Positions 7,057-14,453 of a stretch of 16,746 nt of DNA are shown in pieces (position 1 is the first letter of the stretch; the number at the start of each line of letters is the position of its first letter). The notes under the pieces were generated by a model that saw only the letters and a list, made by a program, of their open reading frames with translations, was not told the DNA's origin and ran no database searches. The DNA is taken from NCBI GenBank assembly GCA_005786915.1, contig SYCM01000079.1, forward strand, positions 1 through 16,746, in the 5' to 3' direction. Source of the DNA: Bacteroidota bacterium (GTDB lineage Bacteria > Bacteroidota > Bacteroidia > Flavobacteriales > Schleiferiaceae). Position numbers and translations under genes: made by a program.

Positions 7057-8951
7057 ACCCCCGATTCGCTGCACTCGTTGCAGGTTGCTTGCTTTTTGCG
7101 CTCTCAAGTGAAGCCCAAGTTCAGCTGGGCGACTGCGAAAAAGCAGGCCCACCTTCAGCGCAAGTGCTCAAGGCAGAGGGAGCTTTAGCCAAAGGCGACC
7201 GCCCGATGGCCCAGGTGTACGTTTCGAGCTTGCGCCGCAAGGAACCCGAGTCCGTCCACGTTTGGTACCTCGACGCGGAACTCGCGCTGCTCCTCGGCGA
7301 AGAGCGCGCCGCCTTGGCCCTCTACGAAAAGGTCTACGCGGCCTGCCCCGACTACCTGAGCGACCTGGCCTTCCGCATCGGAGCGCTTCACGCGGGCCAA
7401 GGTCGCCGCGCCGAGGCCCAGCGGTACTGGGCCTCGCCCAACGCCGGGGCGGAGGCCCGGCGTTGGCTTCGCCGCTTCGCCCTCGAAGACTCCCTGCGGG
7501 CCCACCCCGTGCCCTTCAGCCCGGAACCTATCGACGGCTTGGCTACCGAAGCAGACGAATTCTTGGGCGTGCGCAGCCCCGACGGAAGCAAGTGGTACTT
7601 CACCCGCCGCCGCACCGTAGTCGACCGCAAAAGCGGCCCAGCGGCCCTCACACGCACCGAAGAAGTACTCTGCGAGGCCCTGGTCGGCCCTGCTGGATTG
7701 GACGTGCGCCCGCTGGACCGCCCCTTCAATGCCGGGCTCAACGAAGGAGGCCCCTCGGTCAGTGCCGACGACCAGTGGATGGTGCTCACCTCGTGCACCC
7801 CCGACGCCAACGGCTACCGCAACTGCGACCTGTTCTTGGCCCACCGGGAACAGGGCGAATGGTCCACCCTCAAGCGAATCGACGAGCTGTCGCTGCCCGC
7901 TTCGTGGGATTCGCAGGCGGCCCTCTCCGCCAACGGAGACCGCATCATATTCTCAAGCGACCGCCCTGGGGGCCGAGGCGGACTCGACCTGTGGACAAGC
8001 ACGCGCACCGACGCGGGAGGGTGGTCCGCGCCGCTCAACCTCGGTCCGAACCTCAATACCGAGGGCGACGAAAAATCGCCCTTTCTCCACGCCGACGGCA
8101 GCACCCTCTTTTTCTCGTCGAACGGCCACCCCGGAATGGGCGGATTTGACGTGTTTACCGCCGACGTGTCGCGCCCGGTGGTCCCCTTAAACCTGGGCTA
8201 TCCGATTAACACGGAAGGCGACGAACTCGGCTTTGGGGTTCACGCCAACGAGCCCCTGGGCTACTTCAGCGCCCGCCGCGACCCGGGCGGATACGACCTG
8301 ATGCGCTTTGTGCTTCCCGGTGCTGCCGCCGGCCGAGAAGTGGCGTTTGTGCGCGGAAGCGTCGACGGCGAACTGCCCGACGACGGCAGACCCACCCAAA
8401 TCCGCATTGAAAACCTGCGGACCAAGTCCAGCCAGACGGTGGTCGTGGACCCGGGGAGCAAGTCGTTCGTGGCGGTCATCGCTCGGGCGGACCTGGCCGA
8501 ATCGGTACTGGAATTAGAGCACCCCGAGCTGGGCTACACGGCACTGCGCCTCGAGGAGTACACCGAAGACGAAGAAATTCCGGCTCTAACGGCCCGCAAG
8601 GCGCTGCCGGGCACCGAGTTCGCGCTGCGCAGCATTCGCTTCAAAACTTCGAGTTCGGAACTCAGTCCCGAGGACCAACTTGCGCTCCAGGGATTTGCGC
8701 GCTACCTCGAGCGCCATCCGACGTTCCGCATCGAGATTCAAGGGCATACCGACAACGTGGGTTCTGCGGCGGCCAACTTGAGCCTGTCGCAGCAGAGGGC
8801 GCAGCGCGTCCTCGATCACTTAGTGCGCCTCGGCGTTTCGGCGGAGCGGATGAGCGCCAAGGGCTACGGCTCTGCTCGTCCGGTCGCCAGCAACCAAAAC
8901 GAAGAAGGCCGCTCGCGCAATCGGCGAACGGCCTTCGAAATTGTGCCGTAA
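7026..8951 (+). CDS. PorE-like OmpA family protein (TPR, PD40 propeller, CRD, OmpA C-terminal domain)
   Basis: A 641-residue exported protein. The N-terminus (1-30) has basic residues up to Arg13, a hydrophobic core AALVAGCLLFALSS and a likely cleavage after SEA; VAGC at 18-21 also fits a lipobox, so a lipoprotein is possible. Residues about 42-150 look like TPR helices. Residues about 175-430 hold PD40-type propeller repeats, for example SANGDRIIFSSDRPGGRGGL and HADGSTLFFSSNGHPGMGG. About 440-510 resembles a carboxypeptidase-regulatory-like domain. 528-641 is an OmpA peptidoglycan-binding domain with IQGHTDNVG, SLSQQRAQRV and KGYGSARPV. This domain order is that of PorE, an envelope component of the type IX secretion system, but paralogues with other roles are common in Bacteroidota. 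ATG 7026 is the best start, though its first codons lie in a heptad array, so the start is not certain. Confidence 0.85.
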   Translation: MKQETRVQKPDPRFAALVAGCLLFALSSEAQVQLGDCEKAGPPSAQVLKAEGALAKGDRPMAQVYVSSLRRKEPESVHVWYLDAELALLLGEERAALALYEKVYAACPDYLSDLAFRIGALHAGQGRRAEAQRYWASPNAGAEARRWLRRFALEDSLRAHPVPFSPEPIDGLATEADEFLGVRSPDGSKWYFTRRRTVVDRKSGPAALTRTEEVLCEALVGPAGLDVRPLDRPFNAGLNEGGPSVSADDQWMVLTSCTPDANGYRNCDLFLAHREQGEWSTLKRIDELSLPASWDSQAALSANGDRIIFSSDRPGGRGGLDLWTSTRTDAGGWSAPLNLGPNLNTEGDEKSPFLHADGSTLFFSSNGHPGMGGFDVFTADVSRPVVPLNLGYPINTEGDELGFGVHANEPLGYFSARRDPGGYDLMRFVLPGAAAGREVAFVRGSVDGELPDDGRPTQIRIENLRTKSSQTVVVDPGSKSFVAVIARADLAESVLELEHPELGYTALRLEEYTEDEEIPALTARKALPGTEFALRSIRFKTSSSELSPEDQLALQGFARYLERHPTFRIEIQGHTDNVGSAAANLSLSQQRAQRVLDHLVRLGVSAERMSAKGYGSARPVASNQNEEGRSRNRRTAFEIVP

Positions 8952-8965
8952 AAAGGGGCTGCGAA

Positions 8966-9313
8966 TTAAACGCGGCGCTCCTTGATGCGTGCGCTCTTAC
9001 CGGTGCGGTCGCGCTGGTAGAAGATGCGTGCGCGGCGAACTTTACCCGTCTTGTTTACCTCAATTTTCTCGAGGTTGGGCATGTTGACCGGGAAGATGCG
9101 TTCTACGCCAATGGCGCCCGACATCTTGCGAATCGTAAAGGTCTCGGTTGCTCCGGCGCCGCTGCGCTGGATGACGTCGCCGCGAAAGAACTGCGTGCGC
9201 GTTTTTTCACCTTCGACAATTTTGTAGTACACCGTGATGGTGTCGCCCGCCTTGAATGAAGGGAAGTCCTTCTTCTCAATGTAGGTTTCCTGAACGTACT
9301 TAATCAGATCCAT
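8966..9313 (-). CDS. rplS: 50S ribosomal protein bL19
   Basis: A 115-residue ribosomal protein bL19, located at the interface of the 30S and 50S subunits. FKAGDTITVYYKIVEGEKTR, FFRGDVIQRSG, TFTIRKMS and GVERIFP in order are the family pattern, and the basic tail (KVRRARIFYQRDRTGKSAR) is normal. ATG 9313 gives the family N-terminus MDLIKYVQETY; the open frame further upstream (to 9343) is inside the leader hairpin and has no ATG. The gene ends 14 bp from the convergent PorE-like gene. It has its own promoter box at 9411-9418 and an unusually long leader, unlike its neighbours. Confidence 0.97.
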   Translation of the reverse strand: MDLIKYVQETYIEKKDFPSFKAGDTITVYYKIVEGEKTRTQFFRGDVIQRSGAGATETFTIRKMSGAIGVERIFPVNMPNLEKIEVNKTGKVRRARIFYQRDRTGKSARIKERRV

Positions 9314-9410
9314 GATCTCGTAATTATGCAATTCAAACGGCAACGTACTTCGCTTTGAAGCAGAGGTTGGGTCTGCGGAATCCCTTTTGGCGTAGTTCCT
9401 CTGGGGGCGG
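9314..9410 (-). promoter_or_regulatory. Structured 5' leader of rplS, candidate bL19 autoregulatory leader
   Basis: About 97 nt lie between the rplS promoter box and the ATG. Read as RNA it can form two hairpins. Hairpin 1 (9361-9403) has a perfect 6-bp stem CAGAGG/CCUCUG. Hairpin 2 (9332-9359) has UUCAAA paired with UUUGAA, then a CG bulge, then GCGA paired with UUGC around the loop AGUACG; it ends 18 nt before the ATG. No uORF or terminator T-run is seen. A leader class for bL19 in Flavobacteria has been described as I recall it; whether this one belongs to it needs a covariance model search. Confidence 0.5.
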
Positions 9411-9418
9411 CAAAGGTA
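9411..9418 (-). promoter_or_regulatory. Probable -7 promoter box of rplS (TACCTTTG)
   Basis: Read on the minus strand, TACCTTTG is a perfect TAnnTTTG match, 19 bp after the surA-like stop codon and 97 nt before the rplS ATG. It is the only box in this window that leaves a long leader. No clear -33 TTG is present upstream; there is a T-rich stretch at 9425-9436 instead. Confidence 0.6.
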
Positions 9419-9436
9419 GTGCGAAAAACGAAAAGA

Positions 9437-10762
9437 TTAGCTTCCCGCGCAATCTTGGTACACCGGGTTGACGCGAAGCGCCGTTTCGGCCTTTTTGCGG
9501 GCTACCCATGCTTCCAAAACTTCCTGACGGCGCTTGTTTTCGACGTAGTTCTTCAGAAGCGCCAAATCCTGGCCCAAATTGGCGCGGTGGGGCTCCACCT
9601 TGCTCCGCAGCTGAACGATGCGAAAGAACTCTTTGCCCTGGGCGTCGCGCACTAAAGCCGCTTCGCTGATGCTACCCGGCGTGAGGTTTTGGATCGCATA
9701 GAACACTCCGCGGTCGAGTTGGTCCAGGCTGAACTTGACGTCCATGGTGTTGGGGTTGAGCATAATCCCCGCATTCAGCTTGGTTTCTTCGTCTTGCGAA
9801 AACTGCTGGGCGGCGGCCTCAAACGTCAAGGTTCCGGCGATCACCGCGCTGCGAATGCTGTCGAGCCGCTGCTGCGCCGCGTCCAAGTCCTTTTGTTCGA
9901 GCTTGGGCTTGACCAAAATGTGGCGCAAGTCCAGTTCTTCGCCGCGCTTGGCCTGGAGCTGCACAATGTGGTAGCCAAATTCGGTGCGGAAGGGCTTTGA
10001 AATTTCGCCCACCGCCAGGTTGTAGGATACGGCGTCGAATTCCTTGACAAACTGCCCGCGCTTAATGCCCTTGTACTCGCCGCCGTTCCGGTTGGAACCC
10101 GGGTCTTCGGAATACAAAATGGCCATCGTGGCAAAGCTTGACCCGTTGAGGATGCGCGTGCGCAGCTGCTCGAGCCGTTCCATGGCCTCTTTTTCGGCTT
10201 TCTCGCTCACCACAGGGTTTAAAATGATCTGCGCCAGCTCGACTTCCGTGCCAATGAGCGGTAGGGAATCGAGCGGAAGCTTGCGAATTTCCTGCTCCAC
10301 CTCCACGGGCGTAACCTTCACGTTCTCGGTCAAGGTGCCCTGCATGCGCTGCGCCGTCATTTGGTTTTTCATCAGCGGCCGCATCTCCTCTTTAATCTCG
10401 AGAATGGACTTCTTGTAGTATTCCGTGAGGCGGCGCTCGCTGCCAATTTGCGCAACGAGCTGCTCGATGCGGCGGGCAATGTTGTCGTCGATTTCGGAAT
10501 CGCTCACGACCACCGAATCAATGGCCGCATGGTGAATCAGGAGCTTTTCTAATATGAGTTCCTGCAAAACGTCGCAGTCGCTGCGGTCTTGGCCTTCGCG
10601 CTTGAGGGTTTCCCGCATGATGCTGACGTCGGACTGCAGAATGAGCTCGTTGCCCACGACGGCAACCACACCGTCGGCAAGGACGGGCTGGGCCACGGCG
10701 GTATGGCTAAGTCCGACCGCGAGCACCGCGGCGGCAAAGAGGGAGCGAAAGGGCATAGGCAT
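9437..10762 (-). CDS. SurA-like periplasmic peptidyl-prolyl cis-trans isomerase (two parvulin domains)
   Basis: A 441-residue exported chaperone/isomerase likely to help outer-membrane proteins fold. A signal peptide is clear: MPMPFRSLFAAAVLAVGL with cleavage after TAVA (residue 24). The N-terminal chaperone region (about 28-165) includes VVAVVGNELILQSDV, the SurA N-domain start. Two parvulin rotamase domains follow at about 172-273 (ELAQIIL, EDPGSNRNGGEYKGIKRGQF, FGYHIVQL) and about 277-388 (LRHILVKP, FSQDEETKLNAG, FRIVQL). ATG 10762 or the in-frame ATG 10756 is the start; the TTG at 10771 lies within the promoter box and cannot be used. The box ends 6 nt before ATG 10762. It lies between parA and rplS. 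Confidence 0.9.
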   Translation of the reverse strand: MPMPFRSLFAAAVLAVGLSHTAVAQPVLADGVVAVVGNELILQSDVSIMRETLKREGQDRSDCDVLQELILEKLLIHHAAIDSVVVSDSEIDDNIARRIEQLVAQIGSERRLTEYYKKSILEIKEEMRPLMKNQMTAQRMQGTLTENVKVTPVEVEQEIRKLPLDSLPLIGTEVELAQIILNPVVSEKAEKEAMERLEQLRTRILNGSSFATMAILYSEDPGSNRNGGEYKGIKRGQFVKEFDAVSYNLAVGEISKPFRTEFGYHIVQLQAKRGEELDLRHILVKPKLEQKDLDAAQQRLDSIRSAVIAGTLTFEAAAQQFSQDEETKLNAGIMLNPNTMDVKFSLDQLDRGVFYAIQNLTPGSISEAALVRDAQGKEFFRIVQLRSKVEPHRANLGQDLALLKNYVENKRRQEVLEAWVARKKAETALRVNPVYQDCAGS

Positions 10763-10768
10763 AAAAAG

Positions 10769-10776
10769 CAAACTTA
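10769..10776 (-). promoter_or_regulatory. Probable -7 promoter box of the surA-like gene (TAAGTTTG)
   Basis: Perfect TAnnTTTG match on the minus strand, in the 28-bp gap between the parA stop and the surA-like start, ending 6 nt before ATG 10762 (12 nt before ATG 10756). It implies a leaderless or nearly leaderless mRNA. Confidence 0.6.
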
Positions 10777-10790
10777 CGGCGGAGCGAACC

Positions 10791-11567
10791 TTAGGCGCCT
10801 ACCTGCGCATTTCGTGCCAAAAGTTCGCGCGCCAAATTGAGGTAGTTCTCAGCGCCGGTAGACGCGGCGTCGTAAACCATAATGGGTTCGCCAAACGAGG
10901 GGGCCTCACTGAGCCGAACGTTTCGCGAAATCACGGTATCAAAAACCAACTGCTGAAAATGCTGGCGCACCTCATCCACGACTTGATTGCTCAGGCGAAG
11001 CCGCGAATCGTACATCGTCAGCAGCATGCCTTCAATTTGAAGTTGGGCATTCTGCAGGATTTGCACCGAGCGCACGGTGTTGAGCAACTTGCCCAGTCCT
11101 TCCAGGGCGAAGTACTCGCATTGAATGGGGATAATCACTGAATCCGCCGCCGTCAGGGCGTTGAGGGTGACGAGCCCGAGGGAAGGCGCGCAGTCAATGA
11201 TCAGGTAGTCGTAGTCTTCCTTGATTTCGGCCAGGGCGGACTGCAGCATGTACTCGCGGCGGGGCTTATCTACCAATTCCAGCTCGGCCGCCACCAGGTC
11301 GAGGTGCGCCGGCATCAGGCTCAGGTTGGGATTGCGCCCGTCGACGATGGCCTGAGCGGGCGGCACGGCGTGCTCCAGTACGTGGTAGGTGCCGGTTTTA
11401 GGCTCGGTCGGATCGTATCCTAGGGCCGAAGTCGCGTTGGCTTGAGGGTCGGCGTCAATGAGCAGCACGCGCTGCTCCAAAACGCCCAGGGCGCTGGCTA
11501 AGTTGACGGCCGTAGTCGTCTTTCCGACTCCGCCTTTTTGGTTCGCAACGGCAATGATTTTTCCCAC
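10791..11567 (-). CDS. parA: ParA/Soj family chromosome-partitioning ATPase
   Basis: A 258-residue Walker-type ATPase that, with ParB bound at parS sites, drives segregation of the chromosome origin. The deviant Walker A motif KGGVGKTTT (11-19) follows VGKIIAVANQ, the classic start of chromosomal ParA in Bacteroidota. LLIDADPQANATSALG (Walker A' region) and DYLIIDCAPSLGLVTLNAL (Walker B region) are also seen. The start is set at GTG 11567; the frame stays open upstream but that part is antisense-free read-through over the next gene and has no family similarity. A TACCTTCG box ends 5 nt before the GTG. No parB follows: the gene downstream is the surA-like isomerase. Confidence 0.95.
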   Translation of the reverse strand: MGKIIAVANQKGGVGKTTTAVNLASALGVLEQRVLLIDADPQANATSALGYDPTEPKTGTYHVLEHAVPPAQAIVDGRNPNLSLMPAHLDLVAAELELVDKPRREYMLQSALAEIKEDYDYLIIDCAPSLGLVTLNALTAADSVIIPIQCEYFALEGLGKLLNTVRSVQILQNAQLQIEGMLLTMYDSRLRLSNQVVDEVRQHFQQLVFDTVISRNVRLSEAPSFGEPIMVYDAASTGAENYLNLARELLARNAQVGA

Positions 11568-11572
11568 AGCGG

Positions 11573-11580
11573 CGAAGGTA
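11573..11580 (-). promoter_or_regulatory. Probable -7 promoter box of parA (TACCTTCG)
   Basis: TACCTTCG on the minus strand, one mismatch from TAnnTTTG and identical to the hutI box. It ends 5 nt before the GTG start of parA, in a 50-bp gap after the DUF3347 gene. Confidence 0.45.
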
Positions 11581-11617
11581 GCGCGGCAAACGGAGCTGCT
11601 TGCGGCTTGTGGAAAAC

Positions 11618-12136
11618 TTAATCCGTGGCTCCGGTGCGCGGGGACAGCGTGCGGCGCACGACGCCGCAGTTCAGCATTTCGTCGCCGAAGTAGGGGTTCA
11701 TGACCGCTTTCTCGCGGCTGATCCACGTGGCGCCCTCGTAGTCGAAGGCCATGGGGCAAAACTGAAGGTAAAGGCTGTCAGTTGGGGGCTGCTGCTCCAG
11801 CGACACCAAGTAGGCCTGAGTTAGGGAGTAAAAGGCCTTGCGCTGTTCGCTGAGGTCCGCGCTTGCCGCAATTTGCCGAACGGCCGACTGCAGCTGCTCG
11901 CCGGGGCTGTTCGTCGTCCAGAGCGAGTCCAGGTGCTGGGCGGCTGCTTGGGCCTCCGTGGGGTTCGACGACACCAGCGCGTCTTTGATCCGCAGGTACT
12001 GGTCCAGCGGAACCTCAGCGTAGGCTTCCTTGAGGTAGGAATGCGCCGCAGGGGCCTCTGCCGAGGCGTTTTCGTTGGCTTCGGGTTGGGAACAGGCGGC
12101 CAGAAGAGCGGCCGCGGCAATCAGCGAATACTTCAT
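11618..12136 (-). CDS. DUF3347 domain lipoprotein
   Basis: A 172-residue predicted lipoprotein of unknown function. The N-terminus MKYSLIAAAALLAAC has a clear lipobox (LAAC, Cys15), so it should be anchored in the envelope. A low-complexity Ala/Glu linker follows. Helical residues about 33-130 and the C-terminal segment FCPMAFDYEGATWISREKAV plus NPYFGDEMLNCG match the DUF3347 pattern; that domain often occurs beside heavy-metal-binding or copper/silver efflux proteins. The cysteines in FCPMAF and LNCG are conserved and could bind metal or form a disulfide, which is inference. The ATG at 12136 has a TAATTTTG box 4 nt upstream. It is 16 bp downstream of the M1 peptidase gene. Confidence 0.85.
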   Translation of the reverse strand: MKYSLIAAAALLAACSQPEANENASAEAPAAHSYLKEAYAEVPLDQYLRIKDALVSSNPTEAQAAAQHLDSLWTTNSPGEQLQSAVRQIAASADLSEQRKAFYSLTQAYLVSLEQQPPTDSLYLQFCPMAFDYEGATWISREKAVMNPYFGDEMLNCGVVRRTLSPRTGATD

Positions 12137-12140
12137 GCCC

Positions 12141-12148
12141 CAAAATTA
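12141..12148 (-). promoter_or_regulatory. Probable -7 promoter box of the DUF3347 gene (TAATTTTG)
   Basis: Perfect TAnnTTTG match on the minus strand within the 16-bp gap between the M1 peptidase stop and the DUF3347 ATG. It ends 4 nt before the ATG, implying a leaderless mRNA separate from the upstream operon. Confidence 0.6.
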
Positions 12149-12152
12149 GGTC

Positions 12153-14453
12153 CTAGTTCCGTGCGTCGCGCATCGGATTGCTCCGCCACAGCTGCGCACC
12201 GGTCGGCTTCGGGAGCGCTTCCAAGTGCAGGTCGGCGTCGCCGCCCCATACGTTGTTGTACAGGTCGATGTCGGCGAGTTCGCGGAACGGATCCAAGTCA
12301 ATGGACACCGCTTTTTTGGGCAGGAACACCGTTTTGGTGAATTCTTGTTCGCTCTGAATCCAGATCTCGGCGGGCCAGCGTTCGATGTGCGAACTGCCGT
12401 CGGCAAAGGTGTAGCGCACGACCACGGGCATGATGAGTCCGCCGACGTTCTTCACCGTGACTTCGTGCAGGTAGCCGCTGGGACCGGGTTTGAGGCCCGC
12501 CAAACGCTTGGCGTCGGCTTTGCTCACGGCATGGCGGTTGTACTCGGTCACGTAAAAATCGCGGTAGGCCGGGTCCTTGTCCACTTTGGTGGGGCGGTTG
12601 CTGGTTTCGTTGCGCTGGTTGCCAATAAATGCGGCGTACTCGGCATCGGCTTCGGCCTTGCGCTGGGCTTCGAGTTCCTTGGGGTCCAGCGTCGGAACCG
12701 CGGCAATGCGCACTTTGCTCAACTCTTGGTCTACGGCCTCGGTCGTGTAAAACCATCCGCGCCAGAACCAGTCGAGGTCCACGCCGCTGGCGTCTTCCAT
12801 CGTCCTGAAAAAGTCGGCAGGCGAGGGGTGCTTGAAGGCCCAACGGGTGCAGTAGGTTTTGAACGCATGGTCAAAAAGTTCACGGCCCATCACGGTTTCG
12901 CGCAAAATATTGAGTGCCGTAGCTGGCTTTCCATAGGCGTTGTTGCCGAACTGAAGAATGCTCTCTGAATTTGTCATAATGGGCACTTGGTTCAAGGCCG
13001 GAGCGCGCATGTACTCCACGATTTTGTAGGCCGGACCGCGGCGAGAAGGGTAGTTGACGTCCCATTCTTGCTCGGTGAGGTACTGCACAAAGGTGTTGAG
13101 TCCCTCGTCCATCCACGTCCATTGGCGCTCGTCGCTGTTGATGATCATGGGAAAGAAGTTGTGGCCCACTTCGTGGATGATGACGCTAATCATACCGAGC
13201 TTCTCCGCTTCTGAGTACGTTCCGTCGGGGTCGGGGCGTCCGCCGTTGAAGCAAATCATCGGGTATTCCATGCCGATGTCGTCGGTATGGACCGAAATGG
13301 CGCGCTCGTAGGGGTAGTCGACGGTGAATTTCGAGTAGGTCTCAATGGTCTGCGCCACGGCACGGGTCGAGAACTGCTCCCAAAGCGGATTCCCTTCTTT
13401 GGGGTAGAACGACTCGGCGAGGGTGGTGCGGTTGCCCACCTTGACGGTCATGGCGTCCCAAATGAACTTGCGGCTCGTGGCAAAGGCAAAGTCGCGCACG
13501 TTTTTCGCCGAGAACGTCCAGGTTTTGGTGCTTGTGGCCTTGGTCTTTTCGCGTTCGCGGGCTTCTGCTTCGGTAGCGATGATGACGGGCTTGTCGGTGG
13601 TCTTGCGGGCTTCGGCCAAGCGCTGGCGTTGGGTCGCCGTGAGCACGCTCGCCTCGTTGGTCAAGGTGCCGGTGGCGGCCACGAGGTGGTCGCTGGGTAC
13701 CGTAATGGCGACTTTGTAGTCCCCAAACGGAAGGGTAAACTCGCCTTGCCCCAGGAATTGCTTGTGCTGCCATCCGACGTTGTCGCCGTACACCGCCATG
13801 CGCGGAAAAAACTGGGCAATGGTGTAGAGGGTGTTGCCCTCCTCGTCGAAGTGCTCGTACCCGCTGCGGCCGCCGTCCTTCATGCGGTCGTTGATCAGGT
13901 AGTTCCAGGCGACGTAAAAGCGTACGCTCTGTCCTGGAGCAAGCGCCGCCGGAAGGTCGACCCGCATCATCGTGTTGTTGATCACGTAGGGGAGCTTGCC
14001 GCCCGTCGCGGACTTTACCTCGGTCACGTTAAATCCGCCTTGGTATTTGTCGACGTACTGTTCGTTGATCTGCTCGGGCGTGATGGACGAGGGAATGCTC
14101 CCTTTCTTGCTCTGGTCCGTCATGGAGCCGGGCTTCATCATGTTTTGGTCCAGCTGGACCCACAGGTAGGTTAGCGCGTCGGGGCTGTTATTGCGGTAGG
14201 TGATCCATTCCGTGCCGGTAAGGACGTGCGTCTTTTCGTCGAGGGTCAGTTGAATGTCGTAGTCCGCGCGGTTTTGGTAGTAGGCGTGTCCGGGAGCCCC
14301 CGCGGCGTTACGGTAGCTGTTGGGCGTAGGCAGTTCCTGTTCCAGTTGGCGGAATTTGCTGTGCCCCAAGCGGTCGGCCGGAACGTGCTGGGCTTGCGCG
14401 CCCAAATGAAGAAGGCTCGCGCACGCAGTCGCGAGGAGGATGGAGTTTTTCAT
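12153..14453 (-). CDS. M1 family zinc metallopeptidase (aminopeptidase-like)
   Basis: A 766-residue exported gluzincin peptidase. The signal peptide MKNSILLATACASLLHLG with cleavage near AQA|Q places it in the periplasm or outer envelope. The zinc site is intact: HEVGH (427-431) and Glu450 in WMDEGLN, the HExxH-x18-E pattern of M1. The GxMEN exopeptidase motif is replaced by GMEYP (394-398), keeping the Glu that would bind a free N-terminus. The N-terminal beta-domain includes DYDIQLTLDEKTHVLTGTEW and YLWVQLDQN. ATG 14453 overlaps the stop of the HupE-like gene (ATGA), the best start; an in-frame ATG 14465 is possible. The substrate is unknown; by family it trims peptides from the N-terminus. 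Confidence 0.93.
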   Translation of the reverse strand: MKNSILLATACASLLHLGAQAQHVPADRLGHSKFRQLEQELPTPNSYRNAAGAPGHAYYQNRADYDIQLTLDEKTHVLTGTEWITYRNNSPDALTYLWVQLDQNMMKPGSMTDQSKKGSIPSSITPEQINEQYVDKYQGGFNVTEVKSATGGKLPYVINNTMMRVDLPAALAPGQSVRFYVAWNYLINDRMKDGGRSGYEHFDEEGNTLYTIAQFFPRMAVYGDNVGWQHKQFLGQGEFTLPFGDYKVAITVPSDHLVAATGTLTNEASVLTATQRQRLAEARKTTDKPVIIATEAEAREREKTKATSTKTWTFSAKNVRDFAFATSRKFIWDAMTVKVGNRTTLAESFYPKEGNPLWEQFSTRAVAQTIETYSKFTVDYPYERAISVHTDDIGMEYPMICFNGGRPDPDGTYSEAEKLGMISVIIHEVGHNFFPMIINSDERQWTWMDEGLNTFVQYLTEQEWDVNYPSRRGPAYKIVEYMRAPALNQVPIMTNSESILQFGNNAYGKPATALNILRETVMGRELFDHAFKTYCTRWAFKHPSPADFFRTMEDASGVDLDWFWRGWFYTTEAVDQELSKVRIAAVPTLDPKELEAQRKAEADAEYAAFIGNQRNETSNRPTKVDKDPAYRDFYVTEYNRHAVSKADAKRLAGLKPGPSGYLHEVTVKNVGGLIMPVVVRYTFADGSSHIERWPAEIWIQSEQEFTKTVFLPKKAVSIDLDPFRELADIDLYNNVWGGDADLHLEALPKPTGAQLWRSNPMRDARN

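Noticed and set aside
7262..8149. Plus-strand open frame of about 295 codons inside the PorE-like gene
   Set aside because: It is Arg/Pro-rich and out of frame with a protein whose domains continue throughout; it is a GC shadow.
8904..8936. 8-bp inverted repeat GAAGGCCG/CGGCCTTC as a terminator for the PorE-like gene and rplS
   Set aside because: It lies in the conserved OmpA-domain coding sequence (17-nt loop) and has no T-run on either strand, so a terminator is not supported, although weak bidirectional termination cannot be excluded.
13287..14174. Plus-strand open frame of about 295 codons opposite the M1 peptidase
   Set aside because: It is antisense to intact M1 domains and shows no recognisable motif.
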